A stretch of 64,000 nucleotides of DNA, from positions 67,933-131,932 of the forward strand of contig NZ_KE384298.1 of assembly GCF_000425045.1 (NCBI RefSeq), in the 5' to 3' direction. Origin of the DNA: Acidaminococcus intestini DSM 21505. Its GTDB lineage: Bacteria; Bacillota; Negativicutes; Acidaminococcales; Acidaminococcaceae. Of the stretch, positions 17,375 to 25,886 are shown piece after piece. The notes under the pieces were generated by a model. It worked only from the letters and a program-made list of their open reading frames with translations, was not told where the DNA came from and ran no database searches. The position numbers were made by a program, and so were the translations under genes. Each line of letters opens with the position of its first letter. The stretch's first letter is position 1.

Positions 17375-18616
17375 ATGGTTTTGGACTTTTCATCAGGTTC
17401 TCTCCTCATCAAAGCCGATGCGGTCTGCACGACAGCCCTTGCGGCCATCATGCTCCTCATCGGATACTGGATCAAGGACAAGAGCACGGCCCTCAGGCGC
17501 TACTGCATCCCGGCTCCTGTTGTCGGCGGTTTCCTCTTTATGTTCATCACCTTTATTGGCCATCAGACGGAAGCCTTTGCCTTCAAGTTTGATACCTACT
17601 ATCAAAATCCCTTTATGCTGGCCTTCTTTACGACCGTAGGCCTCGGAGCAAGCCTCTCCCTCCTCAAAAAAGGCGGGACCTTGCTCATCATCTACTGGCT
17701 CACGGCAGGCGCCATTTCCATCTGCCAGAATGCCATCGGGATAGGAATCAGCATGGCTACGGGACTGGAAGCCCCTTATGCACTCCTGGCCTCAGCCATT
17801 TCCATGATTGGCGGCCACGGCGCGGCCGGTGCCTACGGAAAGACTTTTGTGTCCATGGGCTACCCAGCAGGTCTTGAAGTGGGGATGGCCGCGGCGACTT
17901 TTGGGCTCATCTCCGCCGTCCTTGTAGGCGGTCCCCTGGCCCGCGTTCTCATTGAGCGCCATCATCTGACACCGGATATGTCGGAAGATTTCAAGGATAC
18001 AGGCGTTGAAAACGTCAACGCCGCCACAGGCGAGAAACTGGACGGTCTCACCATCATCAAGAACGTGACGGCAATCCTCGTCTGCATGGCCATTGGAACC
18101 GTCATTTCCGGGCGCATTGGGGCCCTTATCGGCATGAGCTTCCCCACCTATGTCGGAGCCATGTTCGTGGCAGTCATCCTGCGGAACGTCAATGAATCGG
18201 CTCATTTCTATCAGTTCAGCTTCTCCCTGGTGGATTCCATTGGCGACGTCATGCTGAACCTATATCTTGCCATTGCCCTCATGACCCTCCGTCTTTGGGA
18301 ACTTTCGGGACTTTTAGGCGGCGTCATCCTCGTCGTTGCGGCCCAGGTCCTTTTCATGGTCCTTGTAAGCTATTTCATTGTCTTCCGGATCCTCGGGAGC
18401 AACTACGATGCGGCCGTCATGTGTGCCGGCCTATGCGGGCATGGCCTTGGTGCCACTCCATCAGCCATCGTCAATATGACGGCAGTCAAGGAAAAGTATG
18501 GCATGAGCCGCAAGGCCTTCATGATCGTGCCTATTGTGGGCGCCTTTCTCGTCGATATCATCTATCAGCCCCAGACGATTGCCTTCATCAAGTATTTCGT
18601 CCATGCCCTGAAATAG
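17375..18616 (+). CDS. gltS: Sodium/glutamate symporter GltS
   Basis: Na+-dependent glutamate uptake (ESS family), 413 aa with about ten membrane segments in two inverted halves. The conserved pore loops are seen as SMIGGHGAAGAYG near residue 145 and CAGLCGHGLGATPSAI near 350, both Gly-rich as in the family. FFTTVGLGASLSLLKKGG is another family stretch. It is monocistronic, bounded by terminators. Together with the DAACS carrier it points to glutamate as an important substrate, consistent with amino-acid-fermenting Negativicutes. Confidence 0.96.
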   Translation: MVLDFSSGSLLIKADAVCTTALAAIMLLIGYWIKDKSTALRRYCIPAPVVGGFLFMFITFIGHQTEAFAFKFDTYYQNPFMLAFFTTVGLGASLSLLKKGGTLLIIYWLTAGAISICQNAIGIGISMATGLEAPYALLASAISMIGGHGAAGAYGKTFVSMGYPAGLEVGMAAATFGLISAVLVGGPLARVLIERHHLTPDMSEDFKDTGVENVNAATGEKLDGLTIIKNVTAILVCMAIGTVISGRIGALIGMSFPTYVGAMFVAVILRNVNESAHFYQFSFSLVDSIGDVMLNLYLAIALMTLRLWELSGLLGGVILVVAAQVLFMVLVSYFIVFRILGSNYDAAVMCAGLCGHGLGATPSAIVNMTAVKEKYGMSRKAFMIVPIVGAFLVDIIYQPQTIAFIKYFVHALK

Positions 18617-18625
18617 AGCATGGTT

Positions 18626-18660
18626 AAAGGCCCTTCTCCTTCGTAGGAAAGGGCCTTTTT
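18626..18660 (+). terminator. Terminator of gltS
   Basis: AAAGGCCCTT and AAGGGCCTTT form a perfect 10-bp stem followed by TTTTT in the plus direction. Confidence 0.88.
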
Positions 18661-18667
18661 GCGGCAT

Positions 18668-18710
18668 AAAAAAGACCCCGCAGGGAAAGGAATCCTTTCC
18701 TTGCGAAGTC
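18668..18710 (-). terminator. Terminator of greA-lysS
   Basis: On the minus strand GACTTCGCAAGGAAAGGA pairs with TCCTTTCCCTGCGGGGTC, a long stem with few mismatches and a tight loop, followed by TTTTTT. It lies 12 bp beyond the lysS stop. Confidence 0.85.
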
Positions 18711-18721
18711 TCAGGATAACA

Positions 18722-20695
18722 TTAGCAGAGCTTGGCCCCAGCCGGAATATGGGGATCAAGCATGAGAAGGTTCAGTTTGCGTTCTTCCCCTTCATTATGT
18801 TCGGCGCTTAACAGCATCCCACAGGATTCGATGCCCATCATCTTGCGCGGCGGCAAGTTGACAATGGCAACGAGGGTCCTGCCGATAAGATCCTCCGCCT
18901 GATAGTATGCCTTGATGCCCGACAGGATGGTCCGGTCCGTACCCGTTCCGTCATCGAGTGTGAACTGGAGAAGTTTCTTGCTCTTAGGCACTTCAAAACA
19001 GTCCTTGACTTTCACTACCCGGAAGTCGCAGCCAGCAAACTGATCAAAATCAACGAAATCCTTGAAGAGCGGTTCAATGGTCACATTGGAAAAATCAATC
19101 TTTTCCAGCGCCACGGTCTGCGGAGCATCCACCGTTTCAGCGGGCGCGGCTGGAGCAGCTGCCACAGATTCGTCTTTCTTTTCGAGTCCCAGGGGCTTCA
19201 TGGTCGGGAAGAGCAGGACATCGCGGATGGAAGCCGAATTGGTAAGCAGCATGACAAGACGGTCAATTCCAATACCCAGACCGCCCGTCGGAGGCAGGCC
19301 GTGCATGAGGGCATTGATGAAGTCTTCGTCCATCATACCGGCTTCATCATCGCCGTTATTGCGTTCTTCCACCTGTTTTTCAAAGCGTTCCTTCTGGTCG
19401 ATTGGATCGTTGAGTTCCGTAAAACCATTGCAGATTTCAGAACCGTTGATGAAGCCTTCAAAACGATCCGTGACTTCTGGATCAGCAAGGCTGCTCTTAG
19501 CAAGCGGCGAGATTTCTTTAGGATGACCCATGATGAAGGTCGGCTGAATGAGGTTCTTTTCAACGAATTCATCAAAGAAGGCTTCCAGAATCTTGCCAGG
19601 GCCGAAGGTCGGCTGGATTTCGACGTTGGCATCAGCAGCCAGCTTGCGGGCCGTTTCAACATCGCGGACACCCGTAAAGTCATAACCGCTGAATTTCTTA
19701 ACGGCTTCAACCATGGTCATACGAGGCCAAGGCGGAGTCAAGTCGATTTCCTTGCCCTGATAGGTGATTTTCATGGTGCCCAAGACGCGCTGCGCCGTTT
19801 CTGACACGAGTTTTTCCGTAATATCCATCATGGTTTGATAGTCACCATATGCTTCATAAAGCTCGATGGACGTAAATTCCGGGTTATGCTTGATATCCAT
19901 CCCTTCATTGCGGAAAATGCGGCCAATTTCATAAACCCGTTCCAGACCCCCTACAATAAGGCGCTTCAGGTTCAATTCCGTCGCAATGCGCAGGTACAAA
20001 TCGATATCAAGGGCATTATGGTGGGTCACAAAAGGACGGGCCGTAGCCCCGCCGGAAATAGTATTGAGGACCGGCGTTTCCACTTCAAGGTAGCCTTCAT
20101 TATCGAGGATATTGCGGATACTTTTGATGATTTCCGTACGTTTGACAAATGTGTCGCGGACTTCGGGGTTTACAATGAGATCCACATAGCGCTGACGATA
20201 ACGGATTTCCTTGTCCTTGAGGCCGTGCCATTTTTCCGGCAGCGGTTTCAGGGCCTTAGAAAGGAATTCGAGCTTTTTCACGCGAATGGATGGTTCACCC
20301 ATATGGGTCGTGAAGACTTCGCCTTCTACGCCGACGATATCCCCAATGTCCAGGAGTTTGACCACACTGTAATTATCTTCTCCCAACTCATCCTTGCGGA
20401 CATATAGCTGAATCTTACCAGACTTATCGAGAAGGTCCATAAAAGCGGTCTTGCCGTGACCGCGGATAGCCGTCAACCGTCCGGCAACACGGACTTCAGC
20501 GCCCTTTTCTTCCAGTTCCTTGACCTTGTCATGGACTTCTTTATTATGATGGGTCACCTTATAGGCATGACCAAAAGGCAAGATACCCTTTTCTTCCAGC
20601 TTATGCATCTTGTCCATACGGACAGCGACTTGTTCGCTGACTTCTTCAGCAGCGCCCGTATCCACAGCGGGCTGGTTCTTCAATTCTTCCGACAT
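18722..20695 (-). CDS. lysS: Lysyl-tRNA synthetase, class II, with C-terminal EMAP-II/MetG-type tRNA-binding domain
   Basis: Charges tRNA-Lys. Residues 1-505 are a normal class II LysRS: OB-fold anticodon domain (about 65-150), motif 2 around [20 protein letters not shown], motif 3 [13 protein letters not shown]. An Ala/Pro linker (about 505-532) leads to residues 533-657, which match the tRNA-binding domain found at the C-terminus of MetRS and in EMAP-II/Arc1p/Trbp111 ([36 protein letters not shown]). Usual bacterial LysRS is about 500 aa. It lies 5 bp after greA in one operon, a pairing common in Firmicutes. Confidence 0.96.
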   Translation of the reverse strand: MSEELKNQPAVDTGAAEEVSEQVAVRMDKMHKLEEKGILPFGHAYKVTHHNKEVHDKVKELEEKGAEVRVAGRLTAIRGHGKTAFMDLLDKSGKIQLYVRKDELGEDNYSVVKLLDIGDIVGVEGEVFTTHMGEPSIRVKKLEFLSKALKPLPEKWHGLKDKEIRYRQRYVDLIVNPEVRDTFVKRTEIIKSIRNILDNEGYLEVETPVLNTISGGATARPFVTHHNALDIDLYLRIATELNLKRLIVGGLERVYEIGRIFRNEGMDIKHNPEFTSIELYEAYGDYQTMMDITEKLVSETAQRVLGTMKITYQGKEIDLTPPWPRMTMVEAVKKFSGYDFTGVRDVETARKLAADANVEIQPTFGPGKILEAFFDEFVEKNLIQPTFIMGHPKEISPLAKSSLADPEVTDRFEGFINGSEICNGFTELNDPIDQKERFEKQVEERNNGDDEAGMMDEDFINALMHGLPPTGGLGIGIDRLVMLLTNSASIRDVLLFPTMKPLGLEKKDESVAAAPAAPAETVDAPQTVALEKIDFSNVTIEPLFKDFVDFDQFAGCDFRVVKVKDCFEVPKSKKLLQFTLDDGTGTDRTILSGIKAYYQAEDLIGRTLVAIVNLPPRKMMGIESCGMLLSAEHNEGEERKLNLLMLDPHIPAGAKLC

Positions 20696-20700
20696 TCATT

Positions 20701-21222
20701 TCACTCCTTGGCTGCAGCTTTTTTCTTCTTCCCTGCACTGGGTTTGGCAATGCTGACAATCTTATAGCTCAGCTCACCAGCCGGCGTCGGAACCTTGCAT
20801 ACGGAACCCACTTTTTGGCCCAAGATGGCCTTGCCTACAGGGGATTCGTTGGAAATGCGGGGAGGATCGGCCATGGGGTCAGCTTCCGTCGTACCCACAA
20901 CCGTGTATTCCTCTTCTTCTTCCGTTTCCATATCTTTGATGGTGACCTGGGATCCCAAGGAAACCACCTTTTTATTGATTTCGGAATCCTTGATAACCTT
21001 TGCATTGCGGATCATCTTTTCCAAGGTGAGAATACGGCCTTCGACAAAGGCCTGTTCGTTCTTGGCGTCATCATATTCGGAGTTTTCGCTGATATCACCA
21101 TAGGAAATAGCGACCTTCAGCCGTTCTGCCACTTGCTGTCTTTTTTCAGAACGAAGATAGTCCAATTCGTCTTCTAACTTTTTGAGACCTTCTTCAGTTA
21201 AAATTGTTTCCTGTTCAGCCAT
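20701..21222 (-). CDS. greA: Transcription elongation factor GreA
   Basis: Rescues backtracked RNA polymerase by stimulating transcript cleavage. Of 173 aa, residues 1-75 form the coiled coil, with the acidic tip ISYGDISENSEYDDAK. The C-terminal globular domain carries RISNESPVGKAILGQ and ends in a Lys/Ala-rich tail (SAGKKKKAAAKE) longer than the usual 158-aa protein. A near-perfect sigma-A promoter lies about 95 bp upstream. Confidence 0.97.
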   Translation of the reverse strand: MAEQETILTEEGLKKLEDELDYLRSEKRQQVAERLKVAISYGDISENSEYDDAKNEQAFVEGRILTLEKMIRNAKVIKDSEINKKVVSLGSQVTIKDMETEEEEEYTVVGTTEADPMADPPRISNESPVGKAILGQKVGSVCKVPTPAGELSYKIVSIAKPSAGKKKKAAAKE

Positions 21223-21313
21223 CGTTCACGACTCCTTTTCGGCTTTGATCCCACAAAACCGGCCCATTTGGCCGCCGTGGGGACAGTTTCGGTAAAACTA
21301 CCGTATCTTGTAA

Positions 21314-21342
21314 ATTATAGATTAGATCCGGGGAGATGTCAA
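21314..21342 (-). promoter_or_regulatory. Consensus sigma-A promoter of greA-lysS
   Basis: TTGACA, a 17-bp spacer and TATAAT on the minus strand match the housekeeping consensus exactly. The leader of about 85 nt to greA shows no riboswitch I recognise. Confidence 0.9.
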
Positions 21343-21344
21343 TA

Positions 21345-21583
21345 AATGAGGAGGGCTGTTCCACCTGTTTTTACTCGGTGCAGGGCTCGCACCAAGTCTC
21401 AGCACGTGGTCCCATCCTTGCTTTTTTAGATGGATGAAAGGGGGTCATAAAAGCATGACGCATCGCAGCATGGAACGTACCGCAATTTCATGCTGAAGCC
21501 CTCCCAAAAATGCTATTGTTCGTCTCATCCTGGAATGATTATAGCGGCATTCCCCGTTACACAAAAACAATGCCGCTATTTTT
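21345..21583 (+). ncRNA. Candidate structured non-coding RNA upstream of greA
   Basis: Non-coding on both strands, with dense nested dyads: a closing stem GGAGGGCT (21350-21357) with AGCCCTCC (21497-21504) encloses GGTGC/GCACC (21377-21393), CATCC/GGATG (21413-21436), GTCAT/ATGAC (21444-21459) and CAGCATG/CATGCTG (21466-21495). A plus-strand terminator follows at 21541-21583. This looks like a stand-alone RNA of about 235 nt. I could not match it to tmRNA, RNase P, SRP RNA or a riboswitch; a 6S-like rod is possible but its conserved blocks are not apparent. Strand is inferred from the terminator. Confidence 0.45.
21541..21583 (+). terminator. Plus-strand terminator of the candidate RNA
   Basis: ATAGCGGCATT and AATGCCGCTAT form a perfect 11-bp stem followed by TTTTT. 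No plus-strand protein gene precedes it, which implies a non-coding transcript. Confidence 0.8.
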
Positions 21584-21827
21584 GCCATCCGCCTGATACG
21601 ATGTCAGACGAAGATAAGGGGTAAAAGGGCGCTGCACTCCGACCCATCACCGAAAGGACCTACACGCTGCGCAGCTTCAGGCAGCTTTTGCTCTTCTGTC
21701 CAAACAAGGGGATGGATTGGCGCTAAGAGGCCAACGTGGCTTCAAAGTGCGTTTCTGTCAAAAAGAAAGCTAAAGGAAAAGGCTTGAAGCCAGAAGAAAA
21801 AACGTGACGCTCAGCCCCAAACCAATT
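21584..21827 (+). other. Second non-coding structured stretch before pdxK terminator
   Basis: About 240 bp with no credible protein gene. It holds a perfect 8-bp dyad GGCTTCAA (21738-21745) with TTGAAGCC (21784-21791) and smaller repeats of GCAGC/GCTGC around 21668-21690. It ends at another plus-strand terminator, so a second short transcript is possible. No known RNA family recognised. Confidence 0.35.
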
Positions 21828-21867
21828 AAGCCGTGGAGAACGCTCGCTCACTTCTCCACGGCTTTTT
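21828..21867 (+). terminator. Strong terminator downstream of pdxK, oriented for plus-strand transcription
   Basis: AAGCCGTGGAGAA and TTCTCCACGGCTT form a perfect 13-bp stem with an 11-nt loop, followed by TTTTT on the plus strand. On the minus strand it lies just after pdxK but has only a short T-tract, so it may work weakly in both directions. Confidence 0.82.
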
Positions 21868-21896
21868 GCTTGAGGCTCCGATCTAGTTTTCTTCGC

Positions 21897-22760
21897 TTAT
21901 CCTTTGCAGCTCGTGCAGTCCTTGGTCTGGGGTACAAGGAGTTTCCACAGACAGCCTTCCAGAAGGACGCCTTCATGGGGATCGGTTCCTTCATTCAAGG
22001 TCGTTTCAATGACAAAACTCAAAAAGTCCGCTGCATGCTGGACGGCAAGGTTCAGATCCTTCCCGCGCAGGATGTAGGCAAGAAGCGTGCTGGTAAAGAT
22101 ATCTCCTGTACCGCAGGTCCCAAAGGGGAGTTTTGGTACTTCATACTTTTCCGGGAAAAGCTGACTGTCCGTCTGACTGGCAATGGCAATATGGCAGCTG
22201 TCCGTAGGAACACTCGTAATGACGATTGCTTTGGGTCCCAGAGAAAGGAGCTTATCGCACAGGGTTTCGAGTTCCTTATCCGTCGGGGGCTTCGCCTGAT
22301 AGGGTGTATCCGTAAGGAGACAGGCTTCGGTGTAATTGGGCGTAATGAGTGTTGCATGGGAAACAAGCTTTTTCATGGAAGCTGCCATGGTCTCATCAAA
22401 AACAGGATAGAGTTTTCCGTCGTCGGCCATGGCCGGATCGACAACAACGCTCTTCCCCCCACCACCAAAACGGCCGATGGCATCAATCACCACATCAACC
22501 TGGGCCGAACTTGCCAAAAAGCCGCTGTAAATGGCATCAAAGGAAAGGCCCAGTTCCTGCCACTTATCCATGGACGATGTCATTTCATCTGTAAGGTCCT
22601 TACTATGGAACTTGCCATAGGTCAGGTTATTGCTGTAAAGAGCAGTCGGGAAGGGACAGACCTGGCTTCCCAAGGCTGACAGGACCGGAATGGCAGCCGT
22701 CAGCGAACAGCGGCCAAAGCTGCAGAGATCATGAATAGCAAGGACGCGATTTATTTTCAT
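21897..22760 (-). CDS. Pyridoxal/pyridoxine kinase (PdxK/PdxY family)
   Basis: Phosphorylates B6 vitamers to PLP precursors; ribokinase fold. ATG 22760 after AAAGGGG gives 287 aa, in line with the family. GRCSLTAAIPVLSALG, the substrate-lid region and the anion-hole motif GTCGTGDIFTSTLLA with catalytic Asp are present. The sequence ends with a Cys-containing tail (DCTSCKG) of unknown meaning. PLP enzymes here (HisC, YggS) are potential users. It is probably monocistronic. Confidence 0.88.
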   Translation of the reverse strand: MKINRVLAIHDLCSFGRCSLTAAIPVLSALGSQVCPFPTALYSNNLTYGKFHSKDLTDEMTSSMDKWQELGLSFDAIYSGFLASSAQVDVVIDAIGRFGGGGKSVVVDPAMADDGKLYPVFDETMAASMKKLVSHATLITPNYTEACLLTDTPYQAKPPTDKELETLCDKLLSLGPKAIVITSVPTDSCHIAIASQTDSQLFPEKYEVPKLPFGTCGTGDIFTSTLLAYILRGKDLNLAVQHAADFLSFVIETTLNEGTDPHEGVLLEGCLWKLLVPQTKDCTSCKG

Positions 22761-22893
22761 GGTGAAAACCCCTTTCTTTTTCCGTGTTTTTCCTATTGTA
22801 AGCCTCTTCAGGGCCATTGAAAATGCACGGTTTTCCTCTTAAACCAGCAAAGACCGTGCCTGCTGCAGGATGGAGAAAATCCAATTTTGGGCA

Positions 22894-22919
22894 TAAAAAA
22901 AGACATCGCCCAAGCGATG
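22894..22919 (-). terminator. Terminator of the tRNA operon
   Basis: CATCGC-ttgg-GCGATG on the minus strand followed by a TCTTTTTTT run, 23 bp after the last tRNA. Confidence 0.82.
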
Positions 22920-22941
22920 ACTCAATATTCCGTATAAAAAA

Positions 22942-23030
22942 TGGTGCCGGGGACCGGAATCGAACCGGTACGGAGATCACTCTCCGAGGGATTTTAAGTC
23001 CCTTGCGTCTGCCAGTTCCGCCACCTCGGC
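22942..23030 (-). tRNA. tRNA-Leu (TAA)
   Basis: Full cloverleaf with a long variable arm (CGGAGAGTGATCTCCG). The anticodon loop reads CTTAAAA, so the anticodon is TAA. The 3' CCA is encoded. Last gene of a five-tRNA operon. Confidence 0.97.
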
Positions 23031-23056
23031 AGATTTGAACATCCATTAAAAAAATT

Positions 23057-23129
23057 GGAGGCGACACCCAGAATCGAACTGGGGATAAAGGTTTTGCAGA
23101 CCTCTGCCTTACCGCTTGGCTATGTCGCC
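23057..23129 (-). tRNA. tRNA-Cys (GCA)
   Basis: Cloverleaf beginning GGCGACATAGCC. The anticodon loop CTGCAAA gives anticodon GCA; T-arm GTTCGATTC. The 3' CCA is encoded. Confidence 0.97.
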
Positions 23130-23136
23130 AACAATT

Positions 23137-23211
23137 TGGAGCGGAAAACGAGATTCGAACTCGCGACCCCCACCTTGGCAAGGTGATGCTCTACCACTGA
23201 GCTACTTCCGC
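23137..23211 (-). tRNA. tRNA-Gly (GCC)
   Basis: Cloverleaf beginning GCGGAAGTAGCTC. The anticodon loop TTGCCAA gives anticodon GCC. Encoded CCA. Confidence 0.97.
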
Positions 23212-23219
23212 ATAAAAAG

Positions 23220-23295
23220 TGGTGCCTCAGCGCAGAATCGAACTGCGGACACAGGGATTTTCAGTCCCTTGCTCTACCAACTGAGCTACCGAGGC
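23220..23295 (-). tRNA. tRNA-Phe (GAA)
   Basis: Cloverleaf beginning GCCTCGGTAGCTC with matching acceptor CTGAGGC and encoded CCA. The anticodon loop CTGAAAA gives anticodon GAA. Confidence 0.97.
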
Positions 23296-23297
23296 AT

Positions 23298-23374
23298 TGG
23301 CGACCCAGGACGGACTCGAACCGACGATCTCCGCCGTGACAGGGCGGCATTCTAACCAACTGAACTACTGGGCC
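23298..23374 (-). tRNA. tRNA-Asp (GTC)
   Basis: Cloverleaf beginning GGCCCAGTAGTTC. The anticodon loop CTGTCAC gives anticodon GTC. Encoded CCA. First gene of the tRNA operon. Confidence 0.97.
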
Positions 23375-23404
23375 GTATCAGTGTCTTTCGCAACTGACTT
23401 GTTT

Positions 23405-23433
23405 AGTATACAGTAAAACGCCTAATGTGTCAA
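23405..23433 (-). promoter_or_regulatory. Promoter of the five-tRNA operon
   Basis: TTGACA and TATACT with a 17-bp spacer, about 30 bp before tRNA-Asp. The downstream sequence TATACTAAACA is shared exactly with the tRNA-Asn promoter at 33.3 kb. Confidence 0.88.
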
Positions 23434-23451
23434 CAAACTTTTTTATTTTTT

Positions 23452-23613
23452 TCAAAAAGCAGGGAAAGGCCCTTCCTCGTATGGCAGCGGTACGACTTTC
23501 ACAGGCGACGCGCCAGTCCTACCGTCCCGTTTGCGCTGATCAATGCCGCATCCTGCCACAAAGGTGCTCACGAGGAGGCTCAAAAAAATCAGGGCCATAA
23601 TCATTCGTTTCAT
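23452..23613 (-). CDS. Small lipoprotein, 53 aa, unknown function
   Basis: A short gene with ATG 23613 seven bases after GGAG. It encodes a basic N-terminus, a hydrophobic stretch and a clear lipobox (TFVAGC, Cys22), followed by a mature peptide of only about 32 residues rich in charged residues and proline. It begins 14 bp after the hydroxyacid dehydrogenase stop and is probably co-transcribed with it. Similar tiny lipoproteins occur in Gram-negative envelopes (such as LptM/YifL-type proteins), but I cannot assign it to one. Confidence 0.65.
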   Translation of the reverse strand: MKRMIMALIFLSLLVSTFVAGCGIDQRKRDGRTGASPVKVVPLPYEEGPFPAF

Positions 23614-23627
23614 CCCGGTCTCCTTTT

Positions 23628-24587
23628 TTACATCGTTAGCCTTCCCCTCCGATCCCCTTTCATCAATGCCACAAGGTTTTCTGCCGCCTCCTGTTTGAGC
23701 TTTACGAAGGATTCTTCCGTTGCATAGGAAATATGGGGCGTTACGATAATCTGAGGCACACCATAAAGGGGACTTTCGGCAGTAAAAGGTTCGTTTTCCA
23801 CCACATCAAGGAGCGCGCCTGCAATCGTTCCTTTCTTTACAGCCCCGGCAAGGGCCTTTTCATCCAGAAGACTCCCCCGGCTTGTATTGATGAGATAACT
23901 GCCTTTTTTCATAAGGGACAGGACGCGCGCATCGACAATATGCCGGGTATCCGGTGACGCCGCCAGATGAAGGCTCACAAGGTCACCGTTAATAAAGGCC
24001 TCTTCCAAGGTCACGGGAATGACGCCGTCTTCCTGCATCTGTTTACTTTTATCGCTGCGATTATAGGCTAGGACGGTCATGCCCATGGCTTTGGCCTTTA
24101 GGGCTGTCCTGCGCCCAATATGACCATATCCCGCAATGGCGAGGGTAAGACCTGAAAGGCGGTGCGGCAGGGCGGGAATGGCGCGCACGCCCCACGGGGA
24201 CTTTTCATTGTGCTTGAGGAACAAAGGCAGGCGGCGCACAAGAAAAAGCGTGCCCATGATGACATATTCTGCAATATCCTCAGATGAGTAAGCGGTCACA
24301 TTGCGCACGCCAATACCTCGCTTTTGGGCGGCGTCAAGGTCCACGGCTTCATAGCCCGTTCCATAGAGGGAAATGGCTTTAAGGCGGGGCATCTTGCTAA
24401 AGACCTCGTCACCAAGGGGTACGTTTACCTGAGCAAGGAGCCCATCCACTGTGCTGCCAAATTCCTCAAGGTCATGCCAAAAATCATAGCAAGAGCGGCG
24501 GAACATAACGCCGGGAAAGGCTTTTGTAAGAAGGGATATCTCCACATCGTACGCATTCCATTCCTCATCGATGATCCAAATGACCAT
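23628..24587 (-). CDS. D-isomer-specific 2-hydroxyacid dehydrogenase
   Basis: NAD(P)-dependent interconversion of a 2-oxoacid and a D-2-hydroxyacid. 319 aa. The Rossmann motif is AGYGHIGRRTALKAKAMG; the catalytic Arg lies in NTSRGSLLDE, a Glu follows in VENEPF, and the catalytic His is in TPHISYATEES. Substrate not predictable; lactate, glycerate or phosphoglycerate-like acids are candidates, and it lacks the C-terminal ACT domain of long SerA. It starts 18 bp after the M18 aminopeptidase, in the same operon. Confidence 0.88.
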   Translation of the reverse strand: MVIWIIDEEWNAYDVEISLLTKAFPGVMFRRSCYDFWHDLEEFGSTVDGLLAQVNVPLGDEVFSKMPRLKAISLYGTGYEAVDLDAAQKRGIGVRNVTAYSSEDIAEYVIMGTLFLVRRLPLFLKHNEKSPWGVRAIPALPHRLSGLTLAIAGYGHIGRRTALKAKAMGMTVLAYNRSDKSKQMQEDGVIPVTLEEAFINGDLVSLHLAASPDTRHIVDARVLSLMKKGSYLINTSRGSLLDEKALAGAVKKGTIAGALLDVVENEPFTAESPLYGVPQIIVTPHISYATEESFVKLKQEAAENLVALMKGDRRGRLTM

Positions 24588-24605
24588 GACCGCCGCCCTC
24601 CTTTC

Positions 24606-25886
24606 TTATGCAAAAAATTCCGTGACTAAATCTTCCAATGCCTTCTGATCGCTGGCACCCATTGTTTCACGGGCCGAATGCATGGCAAGGAGCGCCACGC
24701 CAAGATCCATGGTACGGATCGGTGTAATGGCAGAAGCCATGGAACCAAGGGTGCTGCCGCCTTTGATATCACTGCGGTTGACATAAAGTTGGTAAGGAAT
24801 ATTTTTTCTATCACAAAGTCCCTTAATCACGGCAACCGCCTCCGCATCACCTGCATAGGACTGACTGCATGCCTGTTTGAGAGCCAATCCCCTGCCAAGG
24901 ACGGGCCGATTTGTGATATCACATTTATCAACATAATTAGGATGGAAAGCGTGGGCCACATCAATGCTCAGCATAAACCCCTTTGCCATATCCTCAAAAA
25001 GAGCCTCTTCCGTAAGGTCAAGAGTTTTATAGATACGGTGCAGGGTATTATGAAGGACAAGGGAATTGGCCCCCTGCTTAGTCGTGCTCCCTACCTCTTC
25101 GTTGTCAAAAAGACCGATGAGGGCGACACCCTCTTCTGCTTTGCCATTTACAATGCCTTCGAGGCATGCCTTGCAGCTTGTGAGGTTATCCAGACGCGGA
25201 GATGACACAAAATCATCATGTAACCCAAAGGTACAGCCATCTTCTGTCGGGTAAGCCGAAAGATCAAAGGAAAGAATATCCTTTTCACAGCATCCGAGCT
25301 CTTTTGCAAGGAACTTTTCAAAGAACGCGCTCTCTTTTTCGTCTTCCCCGATAAGGGCTGCAAGGGGTAGGATATCCTTTTGCTTATTCCATTTATAACC
25401 ATCATTCACTTCCCGATTCATGTGGATGGCAAGACTGGCCATGGTAAGAAGGGGCCGTCCAAAATCAACAAAATGGGTCTTTGGCTGGAAGGGATCTTCT
25501 GTCCGTGTCACGATCTTACCGGCAAGGGAAAGGGGCCGATCCATCCAGGTGCTCACAATCATACCGCCATAGCCTTCAATATTGAGCGTGCCATACCCAT
25601 GGGTCCGTACTTCGGGGGCAGGTTTCAGACGAAAAGAGGGAAAATCCGTATGGGCCGCCGCAAGCTTTAGGCCCCGCGTTCCTTTTTTCCCTGTTCTGAA
25701 CGCAAGGAGACAGGAATCAAAAACGGTGACAAAATATTTGCCATTGGGTTTCAGCTTCCAATCCTTTTCTTCCTTAAGTTCCGTAAAGCCTGATTTTTCA
25801 AGAATAGCCTTGCTGGAAAGGACCGTATGATAGGGAGACGGGCTGGTCTTGATGAAAGAAAGTAGGGATTTGATGGTTTGTTTCAT
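24606..25886 (-). CDS. M18 family aminopeptidase
   Basis: Zinc aminopeptidase (aspartyl/PepC type), 426 aa from ATG 25886 after AAGGAGG; the longer frame adds 14 improbable residues. Metal ligands and catalytic residues lie in LAAAHTDFPSFRLKP, GLFDNEEVGSTTKQGA and LSIDVAHAFHP, with a C-terminal His in LLAMHSARETMGA. Predicted cytoplasmic, dodecameric in the family. It heads the small operon with the dehydrogenase and lipoprotein. Confidence 0.93.
   Translation of the reverse strand: MKQTIKSLLSFIKTSPSPYHTVLSSKAILEKSGFTELKEEKDWKLKPNGKYFVTVFDSCLLAFRTGKKGTRGLKLAAAHTDFPSFRLKPAPEVRTHGYGTLNIEGYGGMIVSTWMDRPLSLAGKIVTRTEDPFQPKTHFVDFGRPLLTMASLAIHMNREVNDGYKWNKQKDILPLAALIGEDEKESAFFEKFLAKELGCCEKDILSFDLSAYPTEDGCTFGLHDDFVSSPRLDNLTSCKACLEGIVNGKAEEGVALIGLFDNEEVGSTTKQGANSLVLHNTLHRIYKTLDLTEEALFEDMAKGFMLSIDVAHAFHPNYVDKCDITNRPVLGRGLALKQACSQSYAGDAEAVAVIKGLCDRKNIPYQLYVNRSDIKGGSTLGSMASAITPIRTMDLGVALLAMHSARETMGASDQKALEDLVTEFFA

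Noticed and set aside
21345..21510. Assignment of the greA-upstream RNA as 6S RNA, tmRNA, SRP RNA or RNase P RNA
   Set aside because: None of the conserved blocks of these families was found, so only a generic structured-RNA call is made.
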